Below, in pieces: positions 19,666 to 27,874 of a stretch of 64,000 nucleotides of DNA. How positions within the stretch are numbered: the first letter of the stretch is position 1; each line of letters starts with the position of its first letter. The notes below the pieces were generated by a model. The model was not told where the DNA came from. It saw only the letters and a program-made list of their open reading frames with translations, and did not search any database. Origin of the DNA: Micromonospora alfalfae (GTDB lineage Bacteria > Actinomycetota > Actinomycetes > Mycobacteriales > Micromonosporaceae); assembly GCF_022230925.1 (NCBI RefSeq), contig NZ_JAKKFH010000034.1:1-64000 (forward strand), written 5' to 3'. Both the position numbers and the translations under genes were made by a program.

Positions 19666-20343
19666 TCAGCGGCGCGGGCCGAGAGCCTGGTCGACGGCCC
19701 TGGCCAGGGCGGCGACGACCAGGCCGACCGACGGACGGACCACCGAGTCGTCGGTGCTCACCTCGCCGGAGAACCCGGCGCCGGTGGCGATCTCCGTCAG
19801 CCGGCGGCGGGCGTCGGCGGCGGCCTCGCCGCTCACCCCGAGCGCGGACTCCATCCGGAGCACCACCACCAGGGTGGCCAGCGCGGCGGTCCGCTCGTCC
19901 GGGGCTGCCGCGCCGGTCAGCGCCTCGGCCAGCCGCTGCCGGGTCTCCGCCTCGACGGAGGTGTCCACGACCGGGTAACGGTGCACGTGGATGAAGCCCA
20001 GCTCGGTCTCGTCGACGTCCCGGACGACGCCCTGCCGACACAGGTCGGCGAGGATCCGGTCGCGCAGGCCGTGCCGCAGACGCTGCACCCAGGACGCCGG
20101 GGTGTGCGGGGTGTCGGCGGCGATCCGGCTGAGGACATCGTCGCTGAACGGCTCGCCGATCGGCGTCGGGTCGATCACCGCCAGGGACCCGTCGGCGTAC
20201 GCGATCCGGCCGGCCAGAGCCAGCTCGACCAGCACCGCGGCGGCCATGCCCAGGTCCAGGCTGATTCGTGGCATGGTCGCCTTGCCGGTCGTGTCGTCGT
20301 AGGCGAGGAGCAGCAACTCCTCGGCGAGCGCAACACCAGTCAT
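19666..20343 (-). CDS. GPP34 (Golgi phosphoprotein 3-like) family protein
   Basis: The 225-residue, mostly helical protein starts MTGVALAEELLLLAYDD and has the N-terminal pattern LAEELLLL...G, then LDLGMAAAVLVELALAGRI, typical of the GPP34 family. In eukaryotes GOLPH3 binds phosphoinositides; bacterial members, expanded in actinomycetes, have no settled function. It is on the minus strand downstream of upp with about 70 bases between, and convergent with the mutase gene (13-base gap). The ATG at 20343 fits the family start better than 20400. Confidence 0.8.
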   Translation of the reverse strand: MTGVALAEELLLLAYDDTTGKATMPRISLDLGMAAAVLVELALAGRIAYADGSLAVIDPTPIGEPFSDDVLSRIAADTPHTPASWVQRLRHGLRDRILADLCRQGVVRDVDETELGFIHVHRYPVVDTSVEAETRQRLAEALTGAAAPDERTAALATLVVVLRMESALGVSGEAAADARRRLTEIATGAGFSGEVSTDDSVVRPSVGLVVAALARAVDQALGPRR

Positions 20344-20415
20344 GGCCGGAGACGGTAGCGGGTCCGCGCACCGCGCGCACGGACCCGCCGGACCCGGCAC
20401 CGACCGGGTATCAGC

Positions 20416-21048
20416 TCAGAAGCGGGGCATGCCGCCGAACTGGCGGTCGCCGGCGTCGCCGAGGCCGGGGACAATGAACATGCTGTCGTTGAGCCCCTCG
20501 TCGATCGAGGCCGTGACCAGGCGCAACGGCAGGCCGGAGCGCTCCAGCCGCTCGATGCCGACAGGGGCGGCGAGCACACAGAGCACCGTGATGTCGGTGC
20601 AGCCCCGGTCGGCCAGCAGCCGACAGGAGTGCTCCAGCGAGCCACCGGTGGCCAGCATCGGGTCGAGCACCAGCACCGGCAGCCCGGCCAGATCGCGGGG
20701 CAGCGACTCCATGTACGCGCGGGGCTCGTAGGTCACCTCGTCGCGGGCCAGGCCCACGAAACCCATCGACGACTCGGGCAGCAGGCCCAGCGCGGCGTCC
20801 GCCATGCCCAGTCCGGCGCGCAGCACCGGGACCAGCAGCGGCGGGTTGGCCAGCCGGGTGCCCTCGGTGCCGGTGACCGGCGTCTGCACCGGGTACCGCT
20901 CGACGGGGAAGGTGCGCGCCGCCTCGTACACCAGCATGGTGGTCAGTTCGTGCAGCGCCGCCCGGAACGTCGAGGAATCGGTGCGCGCGTCCCGCATGGC
21001 AGTCAACCTGGACTGGGCCAGCGGGTGGTCAATGACGTGTACGTCCAC
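20416..21048 (-). CDS. upp: Uracil phosphoribosyltransferase
   Basis: The 210-residue protein converts uracil and PRPP to UMP. The PRPP loop is [16 protein letters not shown] (about 125-140), the flexible-loop region is [15 protein letters not shown] near 98, and the uracil-binding C-terminus reads [13 protein letters not shown]. Length and all motifs are standard. Together with deoA and cdd in this window it makes a complete uracil/cytidine salvage route. The gene is divergent from deoC. Confidence 0.97.
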   Translation of the reverse strand: MDVHVIDHPLAQSRLTAMRDARTDSSTFRAALHELTTMLVYEAARTFPVERYPVQTPVTGTEGTRLANPPLLVPVLRAGLGMADAALGLLPESSMGFVGLARDEVTYEPRAYMESLPRDLAGLPVLVLDPMLATGGSLEHSCRLLADRGCTDITVLCVLAAPVGIERLERSGLPLRLVTASIDEGLNDSMFIVPGLGDAGDRQFGGMPRF

Positions 21049-21181
21049 GATCGCTCAACCTACCGGTCCGTACCGTGGCGCGGTGCGGGTGCGGTCGGAC
21101 CAGGGACGCCGCTCACGTCAGCACGTCATCGGGCGGTCGTGAGCAAGATCACTCGGTGGTCTCGTGCGTAGACTTCTCGGC

Positions 21182-22210
21182 ATGACGGCGACAACGACGT
21201 CGGCCCGGTCGGAGCTCTCCGAGCTGGGACGATCCGAGACCGCTCTGCGGACCTTCCTGCACGGCCTGCCCGGCGTGGACCAGGTCGGCGCGGAGCAGCG
21301 GGCGGCACAGCTCGGCACCCGCTCCATCAAGACCACCGCCAAGGCCCAGGCGATCGACCTGGCGATCCGGATGGTCGACCTGACCACCCTGGAGGGGGCG
21401 GACACCCCGGGCAAGGTGCGCGCGCTCGCCGCGAAGGCCCTGCGTCCGGACCCGGCCGACCCGTCCTGCCCGCACGTCGGCGCGGTCTGCGTCTACCCGG
21501 CGATGGTCCCCTACGTGGCGGAGGTGCTGCGCGGATCCGGTGCCGGGTCCGGGCGGCCACCCGGCGGGCCGGGACAGCCGCACGGCGCCGCGCCGGCCGG
21601 ACTTGGCATTGTGCACCTGGCCAGCGTGGCGACAGCGTTCCCGTCGGGGCAGGCGCCCTTGGAGATCAAGCTGGCCGACACCCGGGCCGCCGTCGCGGCC
21701 GGCGCCGACGAGATCGACATGGTGATCAACCGAGGTGCGTTCCTGGCCGGGCGGTACAAGGAGGTCTACGACGAGATCGTGGCCACCAAGGAAGCCTCCG
21801 GGGATGCCCACCTCAAGGTGATCCTGGAGACCGGCGAGCTGGCCACCTACGACAACGTGCGGCGAGCCTCCTGGCTGGCCATGCTGGCCGGTGGCGACTT
21901 CATCAAGACCTCCACCGGCAAGGTCCCGATCGCGGCGACGATGCCGGTGAGCCTGGTGATGCTGGAAGCGGTCCGCGACTTCCGCGAAGCGACCGGGCGG
22001 CAGGTGGGCGTGAAGCCCGCCGGTGGCATCAAGACCACCAAGGACGCGATCAAGTACCTGGTGATGGTCAACGAGACCGTCGGCCCGGACTGGCTCGACC
22101 CGGACTGGTTCCGCTTCGGCGCGTCCAGCCTGCTCAACGACCTGCTGATGCAGCGCACCAAGCTGACGACCGGCACCTACTCCGGTCCCGACTACTTCAC
22201 CCTGGACTGA
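21182..22210 (+). CDS. deoC: Deoxyribose-phosphate aldolase
   Basis: The 342-residue enzyme splits 2-deoxyribose-5-phosphate into glyceraldehyde-3-phosphate and acetaldehyde. Asp179 (ADEIDMVIN), the Schiff-base Lys242 (GGDFIKTSTG) and Lys278 (GVKPAGGIK) are all present. It is longer than the common 220-260 residue form because of an N-terminal extension of about 60 residues and a Gly/Pro/Ala-rich insert at 118-139. A TAGACT box at 21169-21174 lies seven bases before the ATG, so the transcript is probably leaderless. Six bases separate it from the aldehyde dehydrogenase gene. Confidence 0.95.
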   Translation: MTATTTSARSELSELGRSETALRTFLHGLPGVDQVGAEQRAAQLGTRSIKTTAKAQAIDLAIRMVDLTTLEGADTPGKVRALAAKALRPDPADPSCPHVGAVCVYPAMVPYVAEVLRGSGAGSGRPPGGPGQPHGAAPAGLGIVHLASVATAFPSGQAPLEIKLADTRAAVAAGADEIDMVINRGAFLAGRYKEVYDEIVATKEASGDAHLKVILETGELATYDNVRRASWLAMLAGGDFIKTSTGKVPIAATMPVSLVMLEAVRDFREATGRQVGVKPAGGIKTTKDAIKYLVMVNETVGPDWLDPDWFRFGASSLLNDLLMQRTKLTTGTYSGPDYFTLD

Positions 22211-22216
22211 TAGCCG

Positions 22217-23647
22217 ATGTTCGAATACGCCCCCGCCCCCGAGTCCCGCTCGGTGGTGGACCTCAAACCCTCGTACGGGCTGTTCATCGACGGTAAGTTC
22301 GTCGACCCGACCGACGGTGGCAGCTTCAAGTCGATCAACCCCGCCTCCGAGGAGGTGCTGGCCGAGGTCGCCGAAGCCGGCGCCCAGGACGTGGAACGCG
22401 CGGTACGCGCGGCCCGCAAGGCGTACGACAAGGTCTGGGGCCCGATGCCGGGCCGCGACCGGGCGAAGTACCTGTACCGCATCGCCCGGCTCATCCAGGA
22501 ACGCTCCCGTGAGCTGGCCGTCCTGGAGTCCCTCGACAACGGCAAGCCGATCCGCGAGTCCCGGGACGTCGACCTGCCGCTGGTCGCCGCGCACTTCTTT
22601 TACTACGCGGGCTGGGCCGACAAGCTTCCGCACGCCGGTTTCGGTGCCAACCCGCGGCCGATCGGCGTGGCAGCGCAGGTCATCCCGTGGAACTTCCCGC
22701 TGCTCATGCTGGCCTGGAAGATCGCCCCGGCACTCGCCGCGGGCAACACCGTGGTGCTGAAGCCCGCCGAGACCACCCCGCTGACCGCGCTGCTCTTCGC
22801 CGAGATCTGCCAGCAGGCCGAGTTGCCGGCCGGTGTGGTCAACATCCTCACCGGCGCCGGCGACACCGGCCGTGCGCTGGTCGAGCACCCCGGCGTGGAC
22901 AAGGTCGCCTTCACCGGCTCCACCGACGTGGGCCGGGCCATCGCCCGGTCCGTCGCCGGCACCAGCAAGAAGCTCACGCTGGAGCTGGGCGGCAAGGCCG
23001 CCAACATCGTCTTCGACGACGCACCCATCGACCAGGCCGTCGAGGGAATCGTCAACGGCATCTTCTTCAACCAGGGGCACGTCTGCTGCGCCGGCTCCCG
23101 ACTGCTGGTCCAGGAGAACGTGGCCGACCGGGTGCTGGAGTCGCTGAAGCGACGAATGGCCCAGCTGCGGGTCGGCGACCCGCTGGACAAGAACACCGAC
23201 GTCGGCGCGATCAACTCGGCCGCCCAGCTGGAGCGGATCCGCGAGCTCTCCGACGCCGGCTCCGCCGAGGGCGCCGAGCGCTGGTCACCGCCGTGTGACC
23301 TGCCCGACCGGGGCTTCTGGTTCGCGCCGACCATCTTCACCGGCGTCACCCAGGCCCACCGGATCGCCCGCGAGGAGATCTTCGGCCCGGTGCTGTCGGT
23401 GCTGACCTTCCGCACCCCGGCCGAGGCCGTGGAGAAGGCCAACAACACGCCGTACGGGCTGTCGGCCGGGATCTGGACCGACAAGGGTTCCCGGATCCTG
23501 TGGATGGCCGACCGGCTGCGCGCCGGCGTGGTCTGGGCCAACACGTTCAACAAGTTCGACCCCACCTCGCCGTTCGGTGGTTACAAGGAGTCGGGCTACG
23601 GTCGCGAGGGCGGCCGGCACGGGCTGGAGGGCTACCTCAATGTCTGA
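22217..23647 (+). CDS. NAD(P)-dependent aldehyde dehydrogenase, catalytic member of a tandem pair
   Basis: The 476-residue ALDH has all key residues: Asn159 in IPWNFP, Lys182 in VLKPAE, general base Glu256 in LELGGK and nucleophile Cys290 in GHVCCAGSR. Directly downstream of deoC, it probably oxidises acetaldehyde or a related aldehyde released from deoxyribose. The final codons overlap the start of a second, truncated ALDH gene by eight bases, so both chains should be made together. The substrate is inferred from context only. Confidence 0.92.
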   Translation: MFEYAPAPESRSVVDLKPSYGLFIDGKFVDPTDGGSFKSINPASEEVLAEVAEAGAQDVERAVRAARKAYDKVWGPMPGRDRAKYLYRIARLIQERSRELAVLESLDNGKPIRESRDVDLPLVAAHFFYYAGWADKLPHAGFGANPRPIGVAAQVIPWNFPLLMLAWKIAPALAAGNTVVLKPAETTPLTALLFAEICQQAELPAGVVNILTGAGDTGRALVEHPGVDKVAFTGSTDVGRAIARSVAGTSKKLTLELGGKAANIVFDDAPIDQAVEGIVNGIFFNQGHVCCAGSRLLVQENVADRVLESLKRRMAQLRVGDPLDKNTDVGAINSAAQLERIRELSDAGSAEGAERWSPPCDLPDRGFWFAPTIFTGVTQAHRIAREEIFGPVLSVLTFRTPAEAVEKANNTPYGLSAGIWTDKGSRILWMADRLRAGVVWANTFNKFDPTSPFGGYKESGYGREGGRHGLEGYLNV

Positions 23648-24464
23648 GCGGGTCGCGGTACGCAAGACGTACAAGCTCTTCATCGGCGGGAAGTTCCCGC
23701 GCAGCGAGTCGGGACGGTCGTATCTCGTGCAGTCCTCGAATGTGTCACTGGCCTCCCGCAAGGACGCCCGGGACGCGGTGGTCGCCGCCCGCGCCGCCGT
23801 CAAGGGCTGGGCCGGCGCGACAGCGTACAACCGGGGTCAGATCCTCTACCGGGCCGCCGAGATGCTGGAGGGCCGCCGCGAACAGTTCGTCGCCCTGGGC
23901 ATCCCCGGCGACGAGGTGGACGCCGCCGTCGACCGCTGGGTCTGGTACGCCGGCTGGGCCGACAAACTGGCCCAGGTGTACGGCGGCGCCAACCCGGTCG
24001 CCGGCCCGTACTTCAACATCTCCGCGCCCGAGCCGACCGGTGTGGTCGCTGTTGTCGCCCCGGAGCGCCCGGCGCTGCTCGGCCTGGTCAGCGTGATCGC
24101 ACCTGCGATCGTCACCGGCAACACGGTGGTGGTGGCGGCGTCGGCGACCGAGCCGCTGGCGGCGGTGACGCTGGCCGAGGTGCTGGCCACCTCCGACCTG
24201 CCCGGCGGTGTGGTCAACATCCTCACCGGCGCGATCACCGAGACCGCGCCGACGTTGGCCGCGCACATGGACGTCAACGCGATCGACCTGACCGGGGTCA
24301 CCGACGCCGCGCTCGCCACCGACCTGGAGGTCAAGGCGGCGGAGAACCTCAAGCGGGTGCTCCGGCCGGCCCCGGCCGACCACGACTGGACCGCCGACCC
24401 GGGGGTGGCGCCGATGACCGCGCTGTTGGAGACGAAGACGGTGTGGCACCCCAAGGGGGTGTGA
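23640..24464 (+). CDS. Truncated, non-catalytic aldehyde dehydrogenase-like protein
   Basis: The 274-residue protein matches only the first part of an ALDH: the N-terminal strands (TYKLFIGGKFPRSESG) and NAD-binding fold to about residue 230. It then ends with a short tail and lacks the whole catalytic domain. The PWNF motif reads APERPALLG, so the oxyanion Asn is lost too. The start codon overlaps the end of the full ALDH. Full ALDH plus truncated ALDH in that order is the architecture of ALDH16, where they are one chain. The gene is intact and coupled, so it is probably a structural partner rather than a pseudogene. Confidence 0.8.
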   Translation: MSERVAVRKTYKLFIGGKFPRSESGRSYLVQSSNVSLASRKDARDAVVAARAAVKGWAGATAYNRGQILYRAAEMLEGRREQFVALGIPGDEVDAAVDRWVWYAGWADKLAQVYGGANPVAGPYFNISAPEPTGVVAVVAPERPALLGLVSVIAPAIVTGNTVVVAASATEPLAAVTLAEVLATSDLPGGVVNILTGAITETAPTLAAHMDVNAIDLTGVTDAALATDLEVKAAENLKRVLRPAPADHDWTADPGVAPMTALLETKTVWHPKGV

Positions 24465-24480
24465 TTCGGTCCCGGCCTTT

Positions 24481-24554
24481 GGTTTTCCGGGGGAGCCCGC
24501 CCACTCCGGGCGGTCAGGCTTGATCCCTGCGTGGGCGGGCTCCCCCGGAAAACC
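24481..24554 (+). terminator. Perfect 24-base inverted repeat, transcription terminator
   Basis: The arms at 24481-24504 (beginning GGTTTTCCGGGGGAGCCCGC) and 24531-24554 are perfect complements with a 26-base loop. The element follows the deoC-ALDH-ALDH operon by 16 bases, so it is well placed as its terminator. There is no U-tract in the usual sense, but the arm starts with T-rich sequence. Confidence 0.85.
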
Positions 24555-24648
24555 TGACGTGGGCCGGGTTCGTCGGTCGGGTCAGCTCACGGGCGCTGCC
24601 TTGGGTTGGGTTGCCAGTCTGCTGCCCCTCCCCGTGCCGCTCCGGCTT

Positions 24649-24726
24649 CAAGATCGCGCAGTTTCCTTGATGTAGTGGCTTCCTGGTGGCTGGAGGCCAC
24701 TACATCGTTGTTTGTGGGGGATCTTG
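24649..24726. repeat. Nested inverted repeat with GATGTAGTGG / CCACTACATC arms
   Basis: The inner arms GATGTAGTGGCTTCC (24669-24683) and 24692-24706 pair with one mismatch; the outer arms CAAGATC (24649-24655) and GATCTTG (24720-24726) are perfect. It sits upstream of the BlaI gene. CCACTACATC recurs inside the repeat at 26416-26493, so both are probably copies of one family. The rest of the 24465-24786 gap shows only the terminator and the BlaI promoter. Confidence 0.7.
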
Positions 24727-24761
24727 GCCGGGGCAGCGACCTGGTCGGGTCGGTCGGGGGT

Positions 24762-24780
24762 CTACTACCGGGGGTAGGAT
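24762..24780 (+). promoter_or_regulatory. Candidate BlaI operator and -10 box at the BlaI gene
   Basis: CTACTACCGGGGGTAG (24762-24777) is a partial dyad, symmetric at 12 of 16 positions, with TAC/GTA ends as in BlaI/MecI/CopY operators. It overlaps TAGGAT (24775-24780), a plausible -10 box that lies six bases before the GTG start, implying a leaderless and self-repressed transcript. Confidence 0.5.
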
Positions 24781-24786
24781 TGCGGT

Positions 24787-25260
24787 GTGACTCGGTTGGG
24801 CGATCTTGAGCGTGCGGTGATGGACGTGCTGTGGGACGTGGTTCCCGGCACGTCGGACGGGGTGACCGTGCGCGAGGTGGCCGACGCGCTCGATGGCCGT
24901 GAGCTGGCGTACACCACTGTGATGACGGTGCTGGACCGGCTCGCCGGCAAGGGCATGGTGCAACGCGAGCGGGAGGGGCGGGCCTGGCGGTACCGTCCGG
25001 CGGCCAGCCGCGAGGCGCACATCGCTCAACTCATGCTCGACGCCCTCGACCTGGGTGGCAGCCGGGACGCCGCGCTGGTGCGCTTCGCCCGCTCGGTGAC
25101 CGGCACCGAGGCCGAGGTGCTGCGAGCAGCCCTCGGCAGCGAGGCCGGCCTGACCGGGCCGGGCTCCACCGGCGGCGACACGGGCGGGGCCGACGCCCTG
25201 ACCGACCGGGTGGACGGGCCGGCGGGCAGACGACCCGCCGACGAGGCAGCGGAGCGGTAG
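24787..25260 (+). CDS. BlaI/MecI/CopY family transcriptional repressor
   Basis: The 157-residue protein has the winged-helix domain of the penicillinase-repressor family (about 1-80: LGDLERAVMDVLWD..., then TVREVADAL and recognition helix AYTTVMTVLDRLAGKGMV). A helical dimerisation segment follows, then a Gly/Asp-rich tail from about 120. It is followed ten bases later by an M56 protease gene, the usual repressor-protease sensor pair. The Mtb homologue Rv1846c is reported to bind its own promoter and the ATP synthase operon, and cydABDC lies next here, which suggests respiratory control. Confidence 0.9.
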   Translation: MTRLGDLERAVMDVLWDVVPGTSDGVTVREVADALDGRELAYTTVMTVLDRLAGKGMVQREREGRAWRYRPAASREAHIAQLMLDALDLGGSRDAALVRFARSVTGTEAEVLRAALGSEAGLTGPGSTGGDTGGADALTDRVDGPAGRRPADEAAER

Positions 25261-25270
25261 GGCACGCGCC

Positions 25271-26176
25271 ATGGCCTACGCCGTGCACTTCGCCGCCACG
25301 ATGCTGGCCTGCTATCTGACCGCCCAGGTGTTGGCCCGCTCCACCTGGACGTGGCGCAGCCCCCGGGTGGCGATCATCTGCTGGCAGGCTGTCGGGCTGG
25401 CGTTGGGCCTCTCGGCGATGGGCCTGCCGATGGCGCTCGGGTTGAGCGCGTACGACAGGCCGACCGGTAGCGCACTGCTCGCCCTGGCCAACGACCTCGC
25501 CCACGGCACCCTGCCGATCGGGGTGGGCACGTTCCACCTGGCCGGCGTCGGCGTGGGCTTCGGCATCGGGGCGGTGCTGGTCACGACAACGGTGCGCAGC
25601 ATCCACGGCACCGTACGCGCCCAGCGTCGCCACCGGGACCTGCTGTCCCTGGTCGCCCGGAACGACCCGGCCGCGCCGGGCGCGCTGGTCTTGGATCATC
25701 CGAGCGCCGCCGCGTACTGCCTGCCGGGTGTGAAGCCGCAGGTGGTGGTCAGCGCCGGCACCCTGAGCCTGTTGGACCGGGCCGAGCTGGCCGCGGTGCT
25801 CAGCCATGAGCGTGCGCACGCCCACGAGCGGCACGATCTGGTGCTGCTGCCGTTCACAGCGCTGTGCCGGGCGCTGCCGTGGTTCGGCTGGGTGCGCGAC
25901 GCGCACGAGCGGGTCGCCCTGCTGGTCGAGATGCGCGCCGACGACAAGGCCCGCGAGCTGCACGCCGACGCCCCGCTGGCGGCGGCGCTACGCCGGTTCG
26001 CCGCCGCCGGGCACCGGATCACCCCGGCCGGCGCGCTCGGCATGGGCGACCGGGATCTCGATGTACGGGTGCAGCGCCTGCTGGTCAGCGACCGGCCGCC
26101 CCGGGTTCTCGGTGCCACCGCTCTCGCGGTCGCCACCACCCTGGTCGCCCTCCCGGTCACCCTCTTCCTGAGCTGA
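25271..26176 (+). CDS. M56 family (BlaR1-like) membrane metalloprotease
   Basis: The 301-residue protein has N-terminal membrane segments (about 4-22, 33-60, 82-106), a gluzincin motif HERAH (179-183) with Glu220 as likely third ligand, and a last membrane helix at 278-300. It has no extracellular penicillin-sensor domain, so it may respond to another signal. By analogy with BlaR1 it would cleave or trigger loss of the BlaI repressor encoded ten bases upstream. Length fits the short actinobacterial M56 type (Rv1845c). Confidence 0.88.
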   Translation: MAYAVHFAATMLACYLTAQVLARSTWTWRSPRVAIICWQAVGLALGLSAMGLPMALGLSAYDRPTGSALLALANDLAHGTLPIGVGTFHLAGVGVGFGIGAVLVTTTVRSIHGTVRAQRRHRDLLSLVARNDPAAPGALVLDHPSAAAYCLPGVKPQVVVSAGTLSLLDRAELAAVLSHERAHAHERHDLVLLPFTALCRALPWFGWVRDAHERVALLVEMRADDKARELHADAPLAAALRRFAAAGHRITPAGALGMGDRDLDVRVQRLLVSDRPPRVLGATALAVATTLVALPVTLFLS

Positions 26177-26318
26177 CGCCCCCAAGGCGGCGCTGAGCCC
26201 ACGCCGCAGAACGGCGCGCAGGGCGCTGCCCTGCGGCCCGAGCCCCGCACCGCGCCCCCGCACCGCGCACCGCGTGGAGGGCGCTGCCCCGCGGCCTGGG
26301 GCCCCCACGCGCCCCCGC

Positions 26319-26378
26319 ACCGCGCCCTCGCGCCCCGCACCGCGCCCTCGCGCCCCGCACCGCGCCCTCACGCCCCGC
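26319..26378. repeat. Three tandem copies of a 20-base GC-rich unit
   Basis: The unit ACCGCGCCCTCGCGCCCCGC is repeated at 26319-26338, 26339-26358 and 26359-26378, the last with one change. Degenerate copies extend upstream to about 26250. There are no spacers, so it is a minisatellite rather than a CRISPR array. Confidence 0.85.
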
Positions 26379-26415
26379 GCTGCGCGCCCGCCCCCGCACG
26401 CCCGGCACCCCCTCG

Positions 26416-26493
26416 CAAGATCGCGCTCGATCCAGGATCGAGGGGCATTCCGGGGCCGCGAGACCACTACATCCAGGAACGAGCGCGATCTCG
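26416..26493. repeat. Inverted repeat of the CGCGATCTTG family
   Basis: AGATCGCGCTCG (26418-26429) pairs perfectly with 26480-26491; the outer bases CAAG extend the resemblance to the copies at 4929 and 24649. The loop contains CCACTACATC (26464-26473), the same ten bases found in the copy upstream of the BlaI gene. It abuts the cydA operator array. Confidence 0.7.
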
Positions 26494-26499
26494 CTCTAC

Positions 26500-26579
26500 T
26501 ACTACGTGGCGTAGTACCGTTGCCTACGACAGGGCGTAGTAGGCGGACATGTAGCGATGCTACGTGTAGGGTGGCTACG
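26500..26579 (+). promoter_or_regulatory. Array of CTAC/GTAG dyads upstream of cydA
   Basis: Eighty bases carry at least eight CTAC or GTAG half-sites. TACTACGTGGCGTAGTA (26500-26516) is a perfect 7-3-7 dyad. CTACG-N6-CGTAG is at 26524-26539, GTAGC-GAT-GCTAC at 26551-26563, and GTAG-N5-CTAC at 26566-26578. The array ends 32 bases before the cydA start. TAC...GTA dyads are the BlaI type; the third dyad nearly equals the palindrome at the PadR gene start. It is the probable control region of cydABDC. Confidence 0.7.
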
Positions 26580-26610
26580 ACAAGGGAGCCAACGCTATGG
26601 AGGGCTGGTC

Positions 26611-27864
26611 ATGGACACCCTGCTCCTCGCCCGCCTACAGTTCGCCACCACCACCTCGATCCACTTCCTGTTCGTGGTCGTCACGCTCGGGCTGGTCACC
26701 CTGCTGGTCGGCATGCAGACCGCGTGGGTGCTCACCGGCAACCCGAAGTGGGAGCGGCTGACCCGCTACTGGGGCCAGCTCTACGTGATCAACTACGTGC
26801 TCGGCATCGCCACCGGAATCGTGATGGAGTTCCAGTTCGGGCTGAACTGGAGTGGCCTGTCGCGCTACGTCGGCAACGTCTTCGGCGCACCCCTGGCCAT
26901 CGAGACGCTTGTGGCGTTCTTCCTGGAGTCCACGTTCCTCGGAATGTGGATCTTCGGCTGGCACCGGCTCGGAAAGGGCGTCCACCTCGCGCTGCTGTGG
27001 GGCGTGGCGATCACCGCGTACGCCTCGGCGTTCTGGATCATGGTGGCCAACTCCTGGCTCCAGAATCCCGTCGGCTACGAGGTCCGCGACGGAATCGCCC
27101 ACCTCACCGACTTCGGCGCGCTGCTCACCAACCCCAGCCTCGGCATGGCCTTCGGGCACGTGGTCTCGGCGGCGCTGCTGGTCGGCGGGATGCTGATGGC
27201 TGCGGTCAGCGCCGGGCACCTGATCCGGCGTACCCCGGACTTCGCGCTCTTTCGCACCTCGCTGCGGATCGGCCTGGTCACCGCGGCACTGGCCATCACG
27301 ATGGTGCAGGGCTTCGGTTTCGCCCAGTTCGGCCCGGTGGGCGCGGTGCAGCCGACCAAGTTCGGCGGCAACGGCCCGGAGAGCCAGGCGCTGATCGCCG
27401 AGTGGACCACCCGGTTCGGCCCCGGCGACTACACCCCGCCGGTGCTGGCCAGCGTCGGGCTGGGCTTCATGATCCTGATCGGTTTCACCCTCGGCTGCGT
27501 CTGGCTCCTGCTGCCCCTGCTCTTCCGGGACTGGGTCATCCGACTGCGCTTCCCGCTCTGGTTGATCCTGCTCGCCCTGCCGCTGCCGTTCATCGCGGTG
27601 ATCCTCGGCTGGATCTCCCGGGAGGTCGGCCGTCAACCCTGGGTGGCGTACGGGCTGCTCCCCACCGAGCAGGCCGTCTCCCCGGTCAGCGCACCGCTGA
27701 TGCTCGCCTCGCTGATCGGGTTCAGCCTGCTGCTGGGCACTCTCGCCGTCACCAACTGGGTGCTGCTCGCCCGGCACGCCAGGCGCGGCGCGGCCGACCC
27801 GGCGCTCGGCCGCCCACCGGCACCGTCCAGCGAGCCGGCCCACCCCGAACCCGCCCTCCTCTGA
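26611..27864 (+). CDS. cydA: Cytochrome bd oxidase subunit I
   Basis: The 417-residue membrane protein is the haem-carrying subunit of the bd quinol oxidase, which reduces oxygen to water. Haem ligands correspond to His18 (TSIHFLF), His183 (AFGHVV) and Met287 (GFMILIG); Glu98 and Glu106 of the proton/haem pocket and GRQPW (340-344) are present. The residue two before Met287, usually Arg, is Gly here. The Q-loop is of the short type, with VQPTK. The ATG at 26611 has GGAGGG seven bases upstream; the ORF extends to 26557 but the extension overlaps the operator array. First gene of cydABDC. Confidence 0.95.
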   Translation: MDTLLLARLQFATTTSIHFLFVVVTLGLVTLLVGMQTAWVLTGNPKWERLTRYWGQLYVINYVLGIATGIVMEFQFGLNWSGLSRYVGNVFGAPLAIETLVAFFLESTFLGMWIFGWHRLGKGVHLALLWGVAITAYASAFWIMVANSWLQNPVGYEVRDGIAHLTDFGALLTNPSLGMAFGHVVSAALLVGGMLMAAVSAGHLIRRTPDFALFRTSLRIGLVTAALAITMVQGFGFAQFGPVGAVQPTKFGGNGPESQALIAEWTTRFGPGDYTPPVLASVGLGFMILIGFTLGCVWLLLPLLFRDWVIRLRFPLWLILLALPLPFIAVILGWISREVGRQPWVAYGLLPTEQAVSPVSAPLMLASLIGFSLLLGTLAVTNWVLLARHARRGAADPALGRPPAPSSEPAHPEPALL

Positions 27865-27874
27865 GGAGTAGACA

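Larger units (their letters stand above)
26177..26499. other. Repeat-rich, non-coding stretch between the M56 and cydA genes
   Basis: From the end of the M56 gene to the first cydA-promoter dyad I see no credible gene. The sequence is very C/G rich with degenerate repeats of CGCACCGCGCC. It contains the 20-base tandem repeat and the inverted repeat listed separately. Confidence 0.6.

Noticed and set aside
23640-24464. Second ALDH as a pseudogene
   Set aside because: The frame is intact, coupled to the first ALDH and followed by a terminator; the truncation matches the ALDH16 second domain.
26319-26378. Possible CRISPR array
   Set aside because: The repeats are directly adjacent with no spacers and no cas genes are present.
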